From contig NZ_CP126106.1 of the NCBI RefSeq assembly GCF_030123325.1, positions 4,926,001-4,990,000 on the forward strand: DNA of 64,000 nt, written 5' to 3'. The notes below the pieces were generated by a model. It was not told the DNA's origin. It saw only the letters and a list, made by a program, of their open reading frames with translations, and searched no databases. The position numbers and the translations under genes were made by a program. Shown piece after piece: positions 15,116 through 23,751 of this stretch. How positions within the stretch are numbered: position 1 is the first letter of the stretch; every line of letters begins with the position of its first letter. This DNA is from Peribacillus simplex (lineage in GTDB: Bacteria; Bacillota; Bacilli; Bacillales; DSM-1321).

Positions 15116-16588
15116 TCATACATAACTCCATTTTTTTGCTTGAAAAGTGGTGCTTCCAGATAATGCAAAGAAACGAATTTCATTTCTGTTTTCACGAGGG
15201 AAGATCCGGCTCGTGAATACTTCTTCACCGTCATTGATGAAAATCTCAACAGAAGAGGTATCTACAAATAAATGAAACTTAATTTTTTTGGTATTCACAA
15301 AGCATTTTCGGATTGTTCCATAAGCTTCTCCAACGGTCTCACCTGAAGAAGAGCGGTCAAGAATGACTTTTTTCTCTACAGTATCATATTTAATGACCGT
15401 TTTTTCATCATCACCGGCCCTGAATTCAATACCAAATTCAACGGCATCGTTGTTTTCAAATTCACATACCATTTCATAGGATACTCCTTTGAAATCTTCA
15501 TACATGTTCTTGGTGTTCTTCAAAACACCTTTTACTTCAGTTTCCTGCCTGCGTAGCGCTTGAAGTTCCTGCACTGGCCGCTGAATCAGTTTGCCGTTTC
15601 GAACAGATAATTCTCTAGGCAGTGTTAAACAATGCGCCCAGCCATTTTTGTCTGTGGGTAGGTCGATTTCAGGCAAGCCCATCCATCCGACAAGGATACG
15701 CCTTCCGTCAGGATTAACCATTGTTTGCGGCGCATAAAAATCAAAGCCTCTGTCAAGCTCCTGAAAAGAGCCATGTGATAGTGAGTGGGTTATTGTATCT
15801 AGCTTGCTGCCAATAACATAACCGGATTGATAAATATTGTGGTAAAGGTCTCCCTTGGGCTCCAAACCTTGTGGAGAAAACATCAGTACACCATAGTTTT
15901 GCAGTTCAAAATAATCTGGACATTCCCACATATATCCAAAAGTTCCAAGGTCAGTTTGTAACTCTCCTTCAAATGTCCAGTTTACTAGATTGGAGGAACG
16001 ATAAAGGACGACACATCCTGTTTTGTCTTTCCGCTGTGCACCGATTACTGCATAAAAGGTATCATTTTCTCTCCAAACTTTCGGGTCGCGGAAATGATTA
16101 GTATATCCTTCTGGTACGTCCCGAATGAATGGATGGGTCAATTTTTCAATTTGTCCCGTTTTCTCCATGATGGCGATACATTGATAGGGATGTCTTTGCC
16201 AATTCTCATCACGGGTGTTGCCGGTATAAAATAAATATAGTTTTCCTTCATATTCAATAGCACTTCCCGAATAGGCTCCATGGCTGTCATAATAATCATC
16301 CGGTGCGATCCCGATGCCGGCATTTTCCCAAGAAACAAGATCTTTTGATTTCGTATGATACCAATACTTCAACCCATGTACAGGACCAAGTGGAAACCAT
16401 TGGTAGAATAAATGGTACTCGCCATGATAAAAAGAGAAGCCATTAGGGTCATTAAGTAGGCCGGATAAAGGCTGTATATGAAAGGTTTGTCGCCATGTGC
16501 ATTCATTTACTCTTGTTTGCAAATTTTGTAGCTCTACCTGATTAACATCTTCAACGCGGCGATAACGCTGTTCTTTTGTCCATCCCAT
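15116..16588 (-). CDS. sacA: Sucrose-6-phosphate hydrolase, GH32
   Basis: Splits sucrose-6-phosphate into glucose-6-phosphate and fructose in the cytosol. The GH32 motifs are present: LNDPNG (nucleophile Asp, about residue 43), FRDPKVW (transition-state Asp) and WECPDYF (acid/base Glu), followed by the C-terminal beta-sandwich. The open frame extends up to 16648 but would then include a terminator-like hairpin; the ATG at 16588 with AAAGGAG 8-9 bases before it is the likely start (490 residues). It lies between scrA and scrK in the same direction. There is no signal peptide, consistent with an intracellular enzyme fed by the PTS. Confidence 0.93.
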   Translation of the reverse strand: MGWTKEQRYRRVEDVNQVELQNLQTRVNECTWRQTFHIQPLSGLLNDPNGFSFYHGEYHLFYQWFPLGPVHGLKYWYHTKSKDLVSWENAGIGIAPDDYYDSHGAYSGSAIEYEGKLYLFYTGNTRDENWQRHPYQCIAIMEKTGQIEKLTHPFIRDVPEGYTNHFRDPKVWRENDTFYAVIGAQRKDKTGCVVLYRSSNLVNWTFEGELQTDLGTFGYMWECPDYFELQNYGVLMFSPQGLEPKGDLYHNIYQSGYVIGSKLDTITHSLSHGSFQELDRGFDFYAPQTMVNPDGRRILVGWMGLPEIDLPTDKNGWAHCLTLPRELSVRNGKLIQRPVQELQALRRQETEVKGVLKNTKNMYEDFKGVSYEMVCEFENNDAVEFGIEFRAGDDEKTVIKYDTVEKKVILDRSSSGETVGEAYGTIRKCFVNTKKIKFHLFVDTSSVEIFINDGEEVFTSRIFPRENRNEIRFFALSGSTTFQAKKWSYV

Positions 16589-16603
16589 GTGATCAGACTC
16601 CTT

Positions 16604-16645
16604 TAAAAAATCAGAGGGCTGTTCCTTGTTTCGAACAGCCCTTTT
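16604..16645 (-). terminator. Intercistronic hairpin between scrA and sacA
   Basis: On the minus strand AAAAGGGCTGTTC, a short loop and GAACAGCCC are followed by TCTGATTTTTT. It has the form of an intrinsic terminator inside the operon. It may lower expression of sacA-scrK relative to scrA or protect the 3' end of a processed scrR-scrA message. Confidence 0.8.
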
Positions 16646-16657
16646 CATATTAATAAA

Positions 16658-18106
16658 TTAGGCTGCTTCTTTTCGAGAAAGGGCAGCAACTTTTTTATCT
16701 GTCCGATTTGCTAAACTGAATGTTGCGATAAAGGCTACAGCAAAGGAAATGGCCATACCAATTATATAAAAGATAATTGTATCTGTTTTGATGGAAATAA
16801 TCCCTGGTAAACCTGCAGCGCCAAGTGCAATCGCCTTTACTTTGAAGAAGGTGACGAAAGCAGAAGCCACTCCTGAACCTATAATTGCTCCAATAAATGG
16901 ATACTTCAGTTTTAAGTTAACACCGAACATTGCAGGTTCTGAAATCCCTAAAAGAGCCGAAATACCCGCTGCAGATGCCGTACCTTTTGTTTTTTTATCT
17001 TTCGTAATGAAAGTAACTGCAAGGGTTGCTGCACCTTGAGCAATATTGGACATTGCTGCAATTGCGAAAATAAAAGAGCCCCCAGTTTTTGAAATATCAG
17101 AAAGTAATTGTGTTTCTACAGCAATAAAGCTATGATGCATACCTGTGATAACGATTGGTGCGTAAAGAAGTCCAAATATAGCTCCTCCGATAAAACCAGT
17201 TCCATCATATAAGAAGATGAGACCGTCTGTTAATAAGTTCCCTGTAGCACGAGTAATCGGTCCTACTACTGTGAACGTTAAGATACCAGTAATAAAAATT
17301 GTCAATAATGGTGTTAGAATATTGTCTAGTGCGGAAGGAATGACTTTTCGCAAATACGTTTCTATTTTTGCTAAAATAAAGGAAGCAACAAGTACCGGCA
17401 ACACAGTGCCTTGATATCCGATTTTTTCAATTTCAAATCCGAGAATATTCCAGACCTGAATTTCACCGCTTACTAAGGCTCCTCCGTATCCCCAACCATT
17501 CAATAAGTCAGGGTGAACCATTAGCATTCCAAGTGTAGCACCCAGATAAGGATTTCCGCCAAACCGCTGTGTGGCAGAGAAACCGATTAAGATTGGAAGG
17601 AATACGAATGCTGCGTTGGCAAATGTATTAATTAGAGCTGCTAAATCTGCGAATCCCGGGTTAGCTTCGACAATAGATTGCCCTGCGATAAATAAGTCAG
17701 GTGCTGTGAGCAAGTTGTTAATCCCCATCAATAGACCGCCGGCAACAATTGCAGGAATAATAGGAACAAAAATATCAGAAAGCATTTTTACAAAGCGCTG
17801 AAGCGGATTCATTTTCTTCGAACCAGCATCTTTTACATCTTTCGTCGACATTTCAGTAAGTCCAGTTAGCTTTGAAAACTCTTTGTATACTTCATTAACA
17901 GTTCCCGCACCGATAATAATCTGGTATTGTCCTCCAGTTGAATATGTTCCCTTTACTGCATCCATCTCATCTAGTTTTGCTTGATCGACTTTATCTTCAT
18001 CATGTAAAGCTAAGCGGAGCCGAGTCGCACAGTGTGCTGCAGCCGCCACATTTTCTTTCCCGCCGATTGCCTCCAATATTTCCTGGGATACTTCTTTATA
18101 ATTCAT
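16658..18106 (-). CDS. scrA: Sucrose-specific PTS EIIBC component
   Basis: Imports sucrose and phosphorylates it to sucrose-6-phosphate. The 482-residue protein starts with the EIIB domain (phospho-Cys26 in AHCATRLR), followed by a linker and the EIIC membrane domain (about residues 105-470, with the GITEP-like stretch GISEPAMFGVNLK). There is no EIIA domain; the operon supplies a separate EIIA. AAAGGAGG precedes the ATG by 8 bases. The gene follows scrR and is preceded by four ScrR-type operators. Confidence 0.93.
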   Translation of the reverse strand: MNYKEVSQEILEAIGGKENVAAAAHCATRLRLALHDEDKVDQAKLDEMDAVKGTYSTGGQYQIIIGAGTVNEVYKEFSKLTGLTEMSTKDVKDAGSKKMNPLQRFVKMLSDIFVPIIPAIVAGGLLMGINNLLTAPDLFIAGQSIVEANPGFADLAALINTFANAAFVFLPILIGFSATQRFGGNPYLGATLGMLMVHPDLLNGWGYGGALVSGEIQVWNILGFEIEKIGYQGTVLPVLVASFILAKIETYLRKVIPSALDNILTPLLTIFITGILTFTVVGPITRATGNLLTDGLIFLYDGTGFIGGAIFGLLYAPIVITGMHHSFIAVETQLLSDISKTGGSFIFAIAAMSNIAQGAATLAVTFITKDKKTKGTASAAGISALLGISEPAMFGVNLKLKYPFIGAIIGSGVASAFVTFFKVKAIALGAAGLPGIISIKTDTIIFYIIGMAISFAVAFIATFSLANRTDKKVAALSRKEAA

Positions 18107-18143
18107 AATGATCCTCCTTTTAAACGTTTATAAACGCTGAATT

Positions 18144-18292
18144 GGAACCGGTTCCGTTTAAATTCAAAAAAATATATGAATATATTAAGCAACGGAACCG
18201 GTTCCAGCATAAACCAAAAAAATATAATATCAACAAGTTGATTCACAGAAACCGGTTACATTTTAGAAGGGGAATATTTGGTAACCGATTTC
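18144..18292 (-). promoter_or_regulatory. Four ScrR/LacI-type operator palindromes
   Basis: Two perfect GGAACCGGTTCC palindromes lie at 18144-18155 and 18194-18205, exactly 50 bases apart. Two weaker versions are GAAACCGGTTAC (18248-18259) and GTAACCGATTTC (18281-18292). The last covers the expected transcription start of the promoter at 18299-18328. The central CCGG of a LacI-family operator fits the ScrR encoded next to it. Confidence 0.8.
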
Positions 18293-18298
18293 ATTTTG

Positions 18299-18328
18299 AT
18301 TATAATCGGTGTAGTAAACGATTGTCAA
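18299..18328 (-). promoter_or_regulatory. Sigma-A promoter of scrA-sacA-scrK with overlapping cre-like site
   Basis: On the minus strand TTGACA (18323-18328), an 18-base spacer and TATAAT (18299-18304) form a consensus promoter. The -10 overlaps the scrR stop codon. AGAAAGCGTTGACA over the -35 matches the cre consensus (TGWAANCGNTNWCA) except for its first two bases, suggesting CcpA repression on preferred sugars. Confidence 0.8.
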
Positions 18329-19304
18329 CGCTTTCTCTTTCAATAATTTTATATTTTGATAGAGATAATTTTGGTAATTCTTCCCCGTTAACAAGCTTTA
18401 CGATACTTTTAGCTGCCATTTGTCCTGCTTCTTTGTAGTAAAATTTCGCTGTAGTTATGCCTGGGTGTATCATCTCTGTTACTTCATAACCTCCAAATCC
18501 AGTGATCGACAAGTCTTCTGGGATTTTTAAACCTCTTAAATAAGCTGCTTTCAAAGCACCAATCGCTATATTATCAGTTGCACATACGATAATAGAGGGA
18601 GTGAATTCCTCAATAATAGAGGGGACATTGATTAATGCATCTGTTATGCTGAAGCTTGTTTTATAATACCTTACTTCACAGTCTGATTTTTCATCTATCG
18701 CCCGCTGAAATCCTTTTTTTCGCATGACTCCTACAGCAATATCTTTTCCTGTTACGCCCAAAAAAGCAATCTTACGGTGACCTTTTTCCAGCACATGTTT
18801 TCCGAGATCATATGCTGCTTCATAATCATTGTGTATGATGCTGTGAATTGTTTCATGCTGCTGACCAACCAGTAAAACGGGCAAGTGCAGCTCTTTGAAG
18901 GCCTCTAAATGGGCGTCTGTAACTTGGGATGGAAGCAAAATCATTCCCGCAACCTTTTGCTTAGCCAGTGTGTAAATATTTTCAATTTCCCGATCTAAAT
19001 CCTGACCGGTATTTGAGATCAGCATTTGATAATTTAGTTCTCTTAATTGTTCATCAATGCCAATTAACGTATGAGAAGAAGCATACGAATCAAGTCTCGG
19101 TACGATGGTACCGATTATATTAGTTTTCTTTGCTTTTAAACTTTGAGCGAAGGCATTAGGAGCATAGCTGGTTTCATTTATCACACGTTCGATTTTATTT
19201 TTCGTTGCCTCACTAACAGAACCATTATTTAGATAACGTGAAACTGTACTCTTAGCAACTCCGGCAAGCTTCGCGATATCAGTAATTGTAACCAAAGCAT
19301 TCAT
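18300..19304 (-). CDS. scrR: LacI/GalR family sucrose operon repressor
   Basis: A 334-residue repressor: the N-terminal helix-turn-helix TITDIAKLAGVAKSTVSRYL is followed by a periplasmic-binding-protein-like effector domain (residues about 60-330). It is the first gene of the sucrose cluster and transcribed the same way. The CCGG-centred operators between it and scrA are the probable targets; fructose, fructose-phosphate or sucrose-phosphate would be the inducer by analogy. Its own promoter lies above 19304 and shows no obvious operator. Confidence 0.9.
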   Translation of the reverse strand: MNALVTITDIAKLAGVAKSTVSRYLNNGSVSEATKNKIERVINETSYAPNAFAQSLKAKKTNIIGTIVPRLDSYASSHTLIGIDEQLRELNYQMLISNTGQDLDREIENIYTLAKQKVAGMILLPSQVTDAHLEAFKELHLPVLLVGQQHETIHSIIHNDYEAAYDLGKHVLEKGHRKIAFLGVTGKDIAVGVMRKKGFQRAIDEKSDCEVRYYKTSFSITDALINVPSIIEEFTPSIIVCATDNIAIGALKAAYLRGLKIPEDLSITGFGGYEVTEMIHPGITTAKFYYKEAGQMAAKSIVKLVNGEELPKLSLSKYKIIERESVDNRLLHRL

Positions 19305-19534
19305 CTCCGTCTTTATATGGATTTATTTATTATACACCAATATGTTTAGTAAATTAAGAGGTGAATATAGTTGATTATTTAAACAGGAAATTTTACAACG
19401 TTATCATTGCAAATTTAAATGTAAACGCATTCACCTCCAAATAGGAGGTGTAAAATATGGAAATTAGTAAAGAGGTTACATTTATACAATGATAAATAGA
19501 ACTAACCATTAAGAGAGAAAAAACCCTTTCTTTT

Positions 19535-19843
19535 CTATTTAGCTCTCTTCCTAAATGGGTATAGCACTCCATTAACCCAATTACGAAACATTTTGAATAC
19601 TTTCTGATTGGTTTTAACATTACCAAGAAATACACCCATAAGTTCATTATAATAGTATTCTTTATCACTAAATAACGCTTGAAACTCCTTATCTGCGAAA
19701 TCATTAAAAAACAAGTCCATTGAACTGTCTTTTCTTACCCAAGCAATTGCTTCTATATATGGAGTGAACTCATATTTCCATTTATCTACATGAAGGTGAT
19801 TACCAGTATAGTTTTCATCATTAAAATAATCATGATTATTCAT
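19535..19843 (-). CDS. Hypothetical protein, 102 residues
   Basis: I do not recognise the family. The sequence is rich in aromatic and acidic residues (starts MNNHDYFNDENYTGNH; contains FFNDFADKEFQALFSDKEYY; ends LYPFRKRAK), without signal or membrane segments. CGGGGG precedes the ATG by 7 bases. An overlapping frame (19393-19704) on the same strand is probably its shadow. It stands alone between scrR and the group II intron. Confidence 0.6.
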   Translation of the reverse strand: MNNHDYFNDENYTGNHLHVDKWKYEFTPYIEAIAWVRKDSSMDLFFNDFADKEFQALFSDKEYYYNELMGVFLGNVKTNQKVFKMFRNWVNGVLYPFRKRAK

Positions 19844-19892
19844 TGACTTACCCCCGAAAACTCAACTATTAGCAGAATTATACCATAGGACT

Positions 19893-19925
19893 TATTGTTC
19901 TAATTTGCTCCGATAGTTTAATAAA
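19893..19925 (+). repeat. Family-A repeat, left arm split off by the group II intron
   Basis: TTCTAATTTGCTCCGATAG followed by TTTAATAAAA matches the family-A left arm. Joined across the intron to GAAAAAGAGCTGCCAAAGC (21164-21192) it restores the usual element. Confidence 0.6.
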
Positions 19926-21163
19926 ATCGAGTAGTAGGAGGCGCCTAGCCTCCGACCTCTCACACCACTATACATACCGTTCGGTATACGGCGGTTCAGT
20001 TTAAGTCTGGCGTAGTTTTGTATATCGTTCATATAGATTTACTAACCCATGATGGAGCCAATAAACATTATTAAGGGTTTTGTCTAGAATAGGACTATAC
20101 GCTATGCGCCAATAACCCTTTCTGCTATTTCCCCATTCATATGCTTTTCCAAATGGGACGCCTAATCCTTTGAGTTTCCTCACCCTCGTTCTTGGCAATT
20201 TCCATTGCTTCCATAAGCACAGCCTGAGTCTTCTTCGAATCCATGAATCTAAATTCTTCAATACGTTCGGAGTATCAATGAGGGCGAAATCCATAGCTAT
20301 TCTCCGAAAAGGTTGAGTCATATTTCTTGGTCAATATTTGAGCAATGGCTTGTTGAATGAAACGGTCTAGAACGGTTGGAATACTCAATAGCCGAACTCC
20401 GCCGTTTGGTTTCGGGATTTCGATACGACGGACGGGCTGCGGTTGATAGGTACCCTGTAAAAGGGCAGTTTTCATGTTGTACCATTCGGTTACGAGGTGC
20501 GGTCTCAGGTTTTGAAGCGGCATTCCATCTACACCATGGCTTCCCTTATTTCTTTCTACACGCTTCAATGCCTGTATTAAGTTTTCCCTCTCTAGTATCT
20601 GTTCCATTAACATCGTTGATATCCTTTCTACGTGGATAAATGGTCTATTTGTGCCTTTATCTGCTCCGCCCTTTTGAAGTTCCCCGTGTATTCACCACTT
20701 CTTCCCTCAAATAAGTTCCGTTAGGAATTGTTTGCTTCTTCGCAGATAACGAACGCCCAGTATTCATCCTCCTTAATCTGTTCGGTCCTTCCTTATCTTC
20801 TCGAGTAGACAAGTACTATGACCTCTGCTGACTTCTGATGATTCAGCTGTCCATCACTGGACAGGTTACCAAGTGTACTTGGCTGTCATCAGACCTCCCC
20901 GGGTAAGAGTGCAATCTTTCCCTCCATCTATCTGCTTCATTTACTCTGTACCACCTTCGGCAGTAAGGACTTTGTTTTGTTTCGCAAACTCATCCAATGA
21001 TACCTATCCTTATATGAAGTTCGTGTTCCTCAGACCGGAGGTTTGCCGCTTGCTTCCTTCAGATTCCACGTCACCGCGGACACCCTTGCATTAAGCTAAC
21101 CACTACTACTGCCTTCATGGTTCGAGACTTTCACCCTATAGATTGCACCCATGCCGGGCGCAC
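19926..21163 (-). mobile_element. Bacterial class C group II intron, internally deleted
   Basis: On the minus strand the RNA starts GTGCGCCCGGCATGGGTGC and shows the usual class C blocks (AAGGGTGTCCGCGG, AAGGAAGCAAGCGGCAAACC, CGAACTTCATATAAGG, TTACCCGGGGAGGTCTG). It ends with the domain V/VI region (GAACCGCCGTATACCGAACG ... GGTGTGAGAGGTCGG ... CTCCTACTCGAT). I place the 5' end at 21163 and the 3' end at 19926. This is 1.24 kb against roughly 1.9 kb for complete relatives, because the reverse transcriptase gene has lost its middle. The 5' exon ends in a hairpin plus T run (GAGTTGCTTTGGCAGCTCTTTTTC), the preferred class C target. Confidence 0.92.
20001..20613 (-). pseudogene. ltrA: Group II intron reverse transcriptase/maturase, deleted
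   Basis: The N-terminal part (from ATG 20613: MLMEQILERENLIQALKRVE, ending NSYGFRPH) is the start of an intron RT up to motif RT2. It then jumps into the maturase C-terminus in another frame (IDTPNVLKNLDSWIRRRLRL ... NLYERYTKLRQT). The region with the catalytic YADD and domain X entry is gone, about 600-700 bases. The intron can no longer move by its own protein, though it could splice if the ribozyme is intact or be helped in trans. Confidence 0.9.
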
Positions 21164-21192
21164 GAAAAAGAGCTGCCAAAGCAACTCTAAAG
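21164..21192 (+). repeat. Family-A repeat, inner hairpin, directly at the intron 5' end
   Basis: GAAAAAGAGCTGCCAAAGCAA and CTC are the inner hairpin of family A; on the minus strand it reads as a terminator immediately followed by the intron. Confidence 0.75.
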
Positions 21193-21210
21193 ATAAAACC
21201 CTTTTTATAA

Positions 21211-22062
21211 TTAACCAATCGTCTTCAGAACATTTTTTAATTGTACGATATTGTTCTGTTCGCCGTCGTTCATCTTATAAACGAAAACGGTATTAATGAC
21301 ATTGTTAAAGCTTAATTTGTAATAGTGAATGTTTGTATAGTTATATAAATCTATAAGCTTAGTATTCAATACTGCAATGGTATTGCTGATTTGCAAAAAA
21401 TCTTGGATACTGCTGATTGATTTTATTTCCTTTAATTTATATGGTATTTGATTATTCATAAGCCATTCGGTCACAGCTCTTGTATACATACAACCTATAC
21501 TCAATACGAGCAATGTAATAGGTGTTTCCCAATCAAAATTGATGATATGGTCCTTACTTGAAATGACCTCGAATGTTTCAGTTGCAACGATGTCATAAGT
21601 TAAGTCGGGATATTTCTTAATAGGTTCACTAATGAGTGCACAATCTAATTCGGAATTGTGCACTTTTTGGTTTATGGCATTACTGGAATCTACGGCGAAA
21701 TCCACATCCATTTGAATGTCGTTCATATTCAAAGTATTCGCGATATGGGCACCATAGATTTTCAAGGTTGTATGTGATGTGCCAAAATCCACTTTAGAGT
21801 TAGTTTGAATGGCACCAATGTTTTGTAAAAATTCTTCGTACTCTTGTGAAATAAGTTGAAGATAGTTTTTATATTGTATTCCTACGCTAGTGATTTTCAA
21901 TCCTTGGGGCGTGCGTTTAAAAACAAGTTTTCCAATTTCCGACTCTATTTTTTTCACTTTAGCCGTAAGGGCGGATTGAGTATAGTTCGTGATTTCTGCA
22001 GACTTACTTAAATTTTGACGGTTTAATATTTCAATTTTCAATGCTATTTCTTTGATGTTCAT
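21211..22062 (-). CDS. LysR family transcriptional regulator
   Basis: A 283-residue LysR-type regulator with the N-terminal winged helix (IEILNRQNLSKSAEITNYTQ, then SALTAKVKKIESEIG) and a C-terminal effector-binding domain. It is divergently placed from the MFS transporter at 22258 with 195 bases between them, the usual arrangement for a LysR and its target. The effector is unknown. The downstream end faces the group II intron. Confidence 0.85.
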   Translation of the reverse strand: MNIKEIALKIEILNRQNLSKSAEITNYTQSALTAKVKKIESEIGKLVFKRTPQGLKITSVGIQYKNYLQLISQEYEEFLQNIGAIQTNSKVDFGTSHTTLKIYGAHIANTLNMNDIQMDVDFAVDSSNAINQKVHNSELDCALISEPIKKYPDLTYDIVATETFEVISSKDHIINFDWETPITLLVLSIGCMYTRAVTEWLMNNQIPYKLKEIKSISSIQDFLQISNTIAVLNTKLIDLYNYTNIHYYKLSFNNVINTVFVYKMNDGEQNNIVQLKNVLKTIG

Positions 22063-22257
22063 ATAGTTGGCACACCCTATAAAAAAAATTTATGAACCCT
22101 ATCATTTTCCTCCATTTTACGCTTCTGGGCAGTCAGAGTAAACTCTAGTTAGCTTAATAAGTAAGGGAGACTAGATAATGCTAGAAGCTAAAAATAAGAA
22201 TTTATCCCAACGAATTATTATTGAACGATACATCAAGCATAGGGGGAGAATTTCTTA

Positions 22258-23508
22258 ATGCATACATATTATAAATGGTTAATCGTATTGGTGGCCACGT
22301 TATCCCAAACTGCAGCAACCTTTGTGACATATGGCATGGGACCCATCGCTGCATTTTATCAAATTGAATGGAATTTAACACCACTTCAAACAGGCTTCAT
22401 TGTTTCAGCGGTCAATATTGGTCCGATGTTTTCAATGCTGGCGTTCGGTTACTTGATGGATAAAAAAGGGGAAAAACACATTATCGGGTGGGGGAACATT
22501 TTATTGGGCCTCTCAGCTTTAACGCTAGTTTTTGTTAATGATTATATTGTATTGCTGCTTTTATTATTGTTGGTCGGTATATGGTACGGAAGCGCTCAAA
22601 CCGGTGGAAGCACGGCCATCGTAAAATGGTTTCCAAACGAACATAGAGGTCTGGCTCTAGGGATAAGACAGACGGGAATACCGATTGGAGGATCTCTAGC
22701 CTCTATAGTTTTATCCTATACATATTATCATTTCAATTTGTCATCAGTACATGTAGTACAAGGGATCGTAGCAATAATGGGAGGGCTGATCTTCTTATTA
22801 TTATATAACGAACCAGAAAGAACGAGTGGAACGAGATCAACCTCGGTCGGGTTCAAGGAGAAAATGAATGTCATCAAAAATAATAAGGAGTTATATCCGA
22901 TTTATATAGTGGGTGTTGTGATGATGTCATTACAGATGATTATCATTGCGCATTTTATGAGTTATTTGCATAACGAAGGGAGCTATTCATTAGCAGAGGC
23001 AGGAAAATATTTAAGCGTCGTTTTAATAGGTGGTATGGTTGGACGGGTAGTCATCGCATGGGCGAGTGATCAATTCTTTGAAGGTATAAGGGAAAGATTA
23101 TTGCTTATTGTGATGGCTGTTACCGTAATTCTTACAGTGATGCTGCCACTCATCATGACTGTTGAAATGGAAATATTGATGCTATTATTTTGTTTTCTTT
23201 TGGGTTTTGTAGCCATTGGTTGGTATTCCATTTTTATTGCTTGTATCACAGAACAATCGGATTCACGTTTTATAGGTTTAACGGTGAGTTCAGCATTGAC
23301 ATTAAATCAATTATTCATTGTCATAGCACCCTCTTTATTCGGATTAGTCGTTAATCTATTGAACAGTTATCAACAAGCCCTATATTGGGCCGGAATATCT
23401 GTAGCTTTAGGAGCGATTAATTTATACAGAGCAAAAATAAAAAAAAGAATGGATCATAGGATCACCACAAAATTTGATCAAATTAATACAAATAACCTTG
23501 ATAAATGA
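22258..23508 (+). CDS. Major facilitator superfamily transporter
   Basis: 416 residues with about 12 hydrophobic segments. The loop 2-3 signature GYLMDKKGEKH is near residue 64, and WFPNEHRGLALGIRQTG (near 128) resembles anion/nitrate or CynX-like MFS members. The ATG has GGGGAGA 10 bases upstream. It is probably controlled by the divergent LysR regulator; the substrate, perhaps an organic anion, cannot be read from sequence. Confidence 0.85.
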   Translation: MHTYYKWLIVLVATLSQTAATFVTYGMGPIAAFYQIEWNLTPLQTGFIVSAVNIGPMFSMLAFGYLMDKKGEKHIIGWGNILLGLSALTLVFVNDYIVLLLLLLLVGIWYGSAQTGGSTAIVKWFPNEHRGLALGIRQTGIPIGGSLASIVLSYTYYHFNLSSVHVVQGIVAIMGGLIFLLLYNEPERTSGTRSTSVGFKEKMNVIKNNKELYPIYIVGVVMMSLQMIIIAHFMSYLHNEGSYSLAEAGKYLSVVLIGGMVGRVVIAWASDQFFEGIRERLLLIVMAVTVILTVMLPLIMTVEMEILMLLFCFLLGFVAIGWYSIFIACITEQSDSRFIGLTVSSALTLNQLFIVIAPSLFGLVVNLLNSYQQALYWAGISVALGAINLYRAKIKKRMDHRITTKFDQINTNNLDK

Positions 23509-23614
23509 GTAAATAGAAAGGGCATGTTTTGAAAAAAGATGAATCAACACACATGCCCTTATACTATTTAATGGATTATTCTTTTATAAAAAAGATCGAT
23601 CATTTATTGTGTTC

Positions 23615-23649
23615 CTTAATCAACTAACGCACCAAGTTAGTTGATTAAG
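23615..23649 (+). repeat. Perfect inverted repeat built from two family-A ends
   Basis: CTTAATCAACTAAC and GTTAGTTGATTAAG are perfect complements (14 bases) around GCACCAA. The arm matches the outer end of family A, so this looks like a collapsed element with only its two tips. Confidence 0.7.
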
Positions 23650-23751
23650 AAAAGCGATTCATATTAAAGAATAGCGCCCGATTGCTGAACAAAAAAATCC
23701 TGCACATCAACACAGGACCTTTGATAAAACTTTTTTATAAACGATCAGGCT

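Noticed and set aside
16588..16648. Upstream extension of sacA to 16648
   Set aside because: The added codons are the sequence of a terminator-like hairpin, and the ATG at 16588 has its own ribosome binding site.
19440..19495. 11-codon frame behind AGGAGGTG near 19457
   Set aside because: A good ribosome binding site, but the frame ends after MEISKEVTFIQ and no gene or terminator follows. It may be a relic of a gene start, but I cannot support a call.
19393..19704. 103-codon minus-strand frame overlapping the 19535 gene
   Set aside because: It overlaps a better frame with a proper ribosome binding site and has no start signal of its own.
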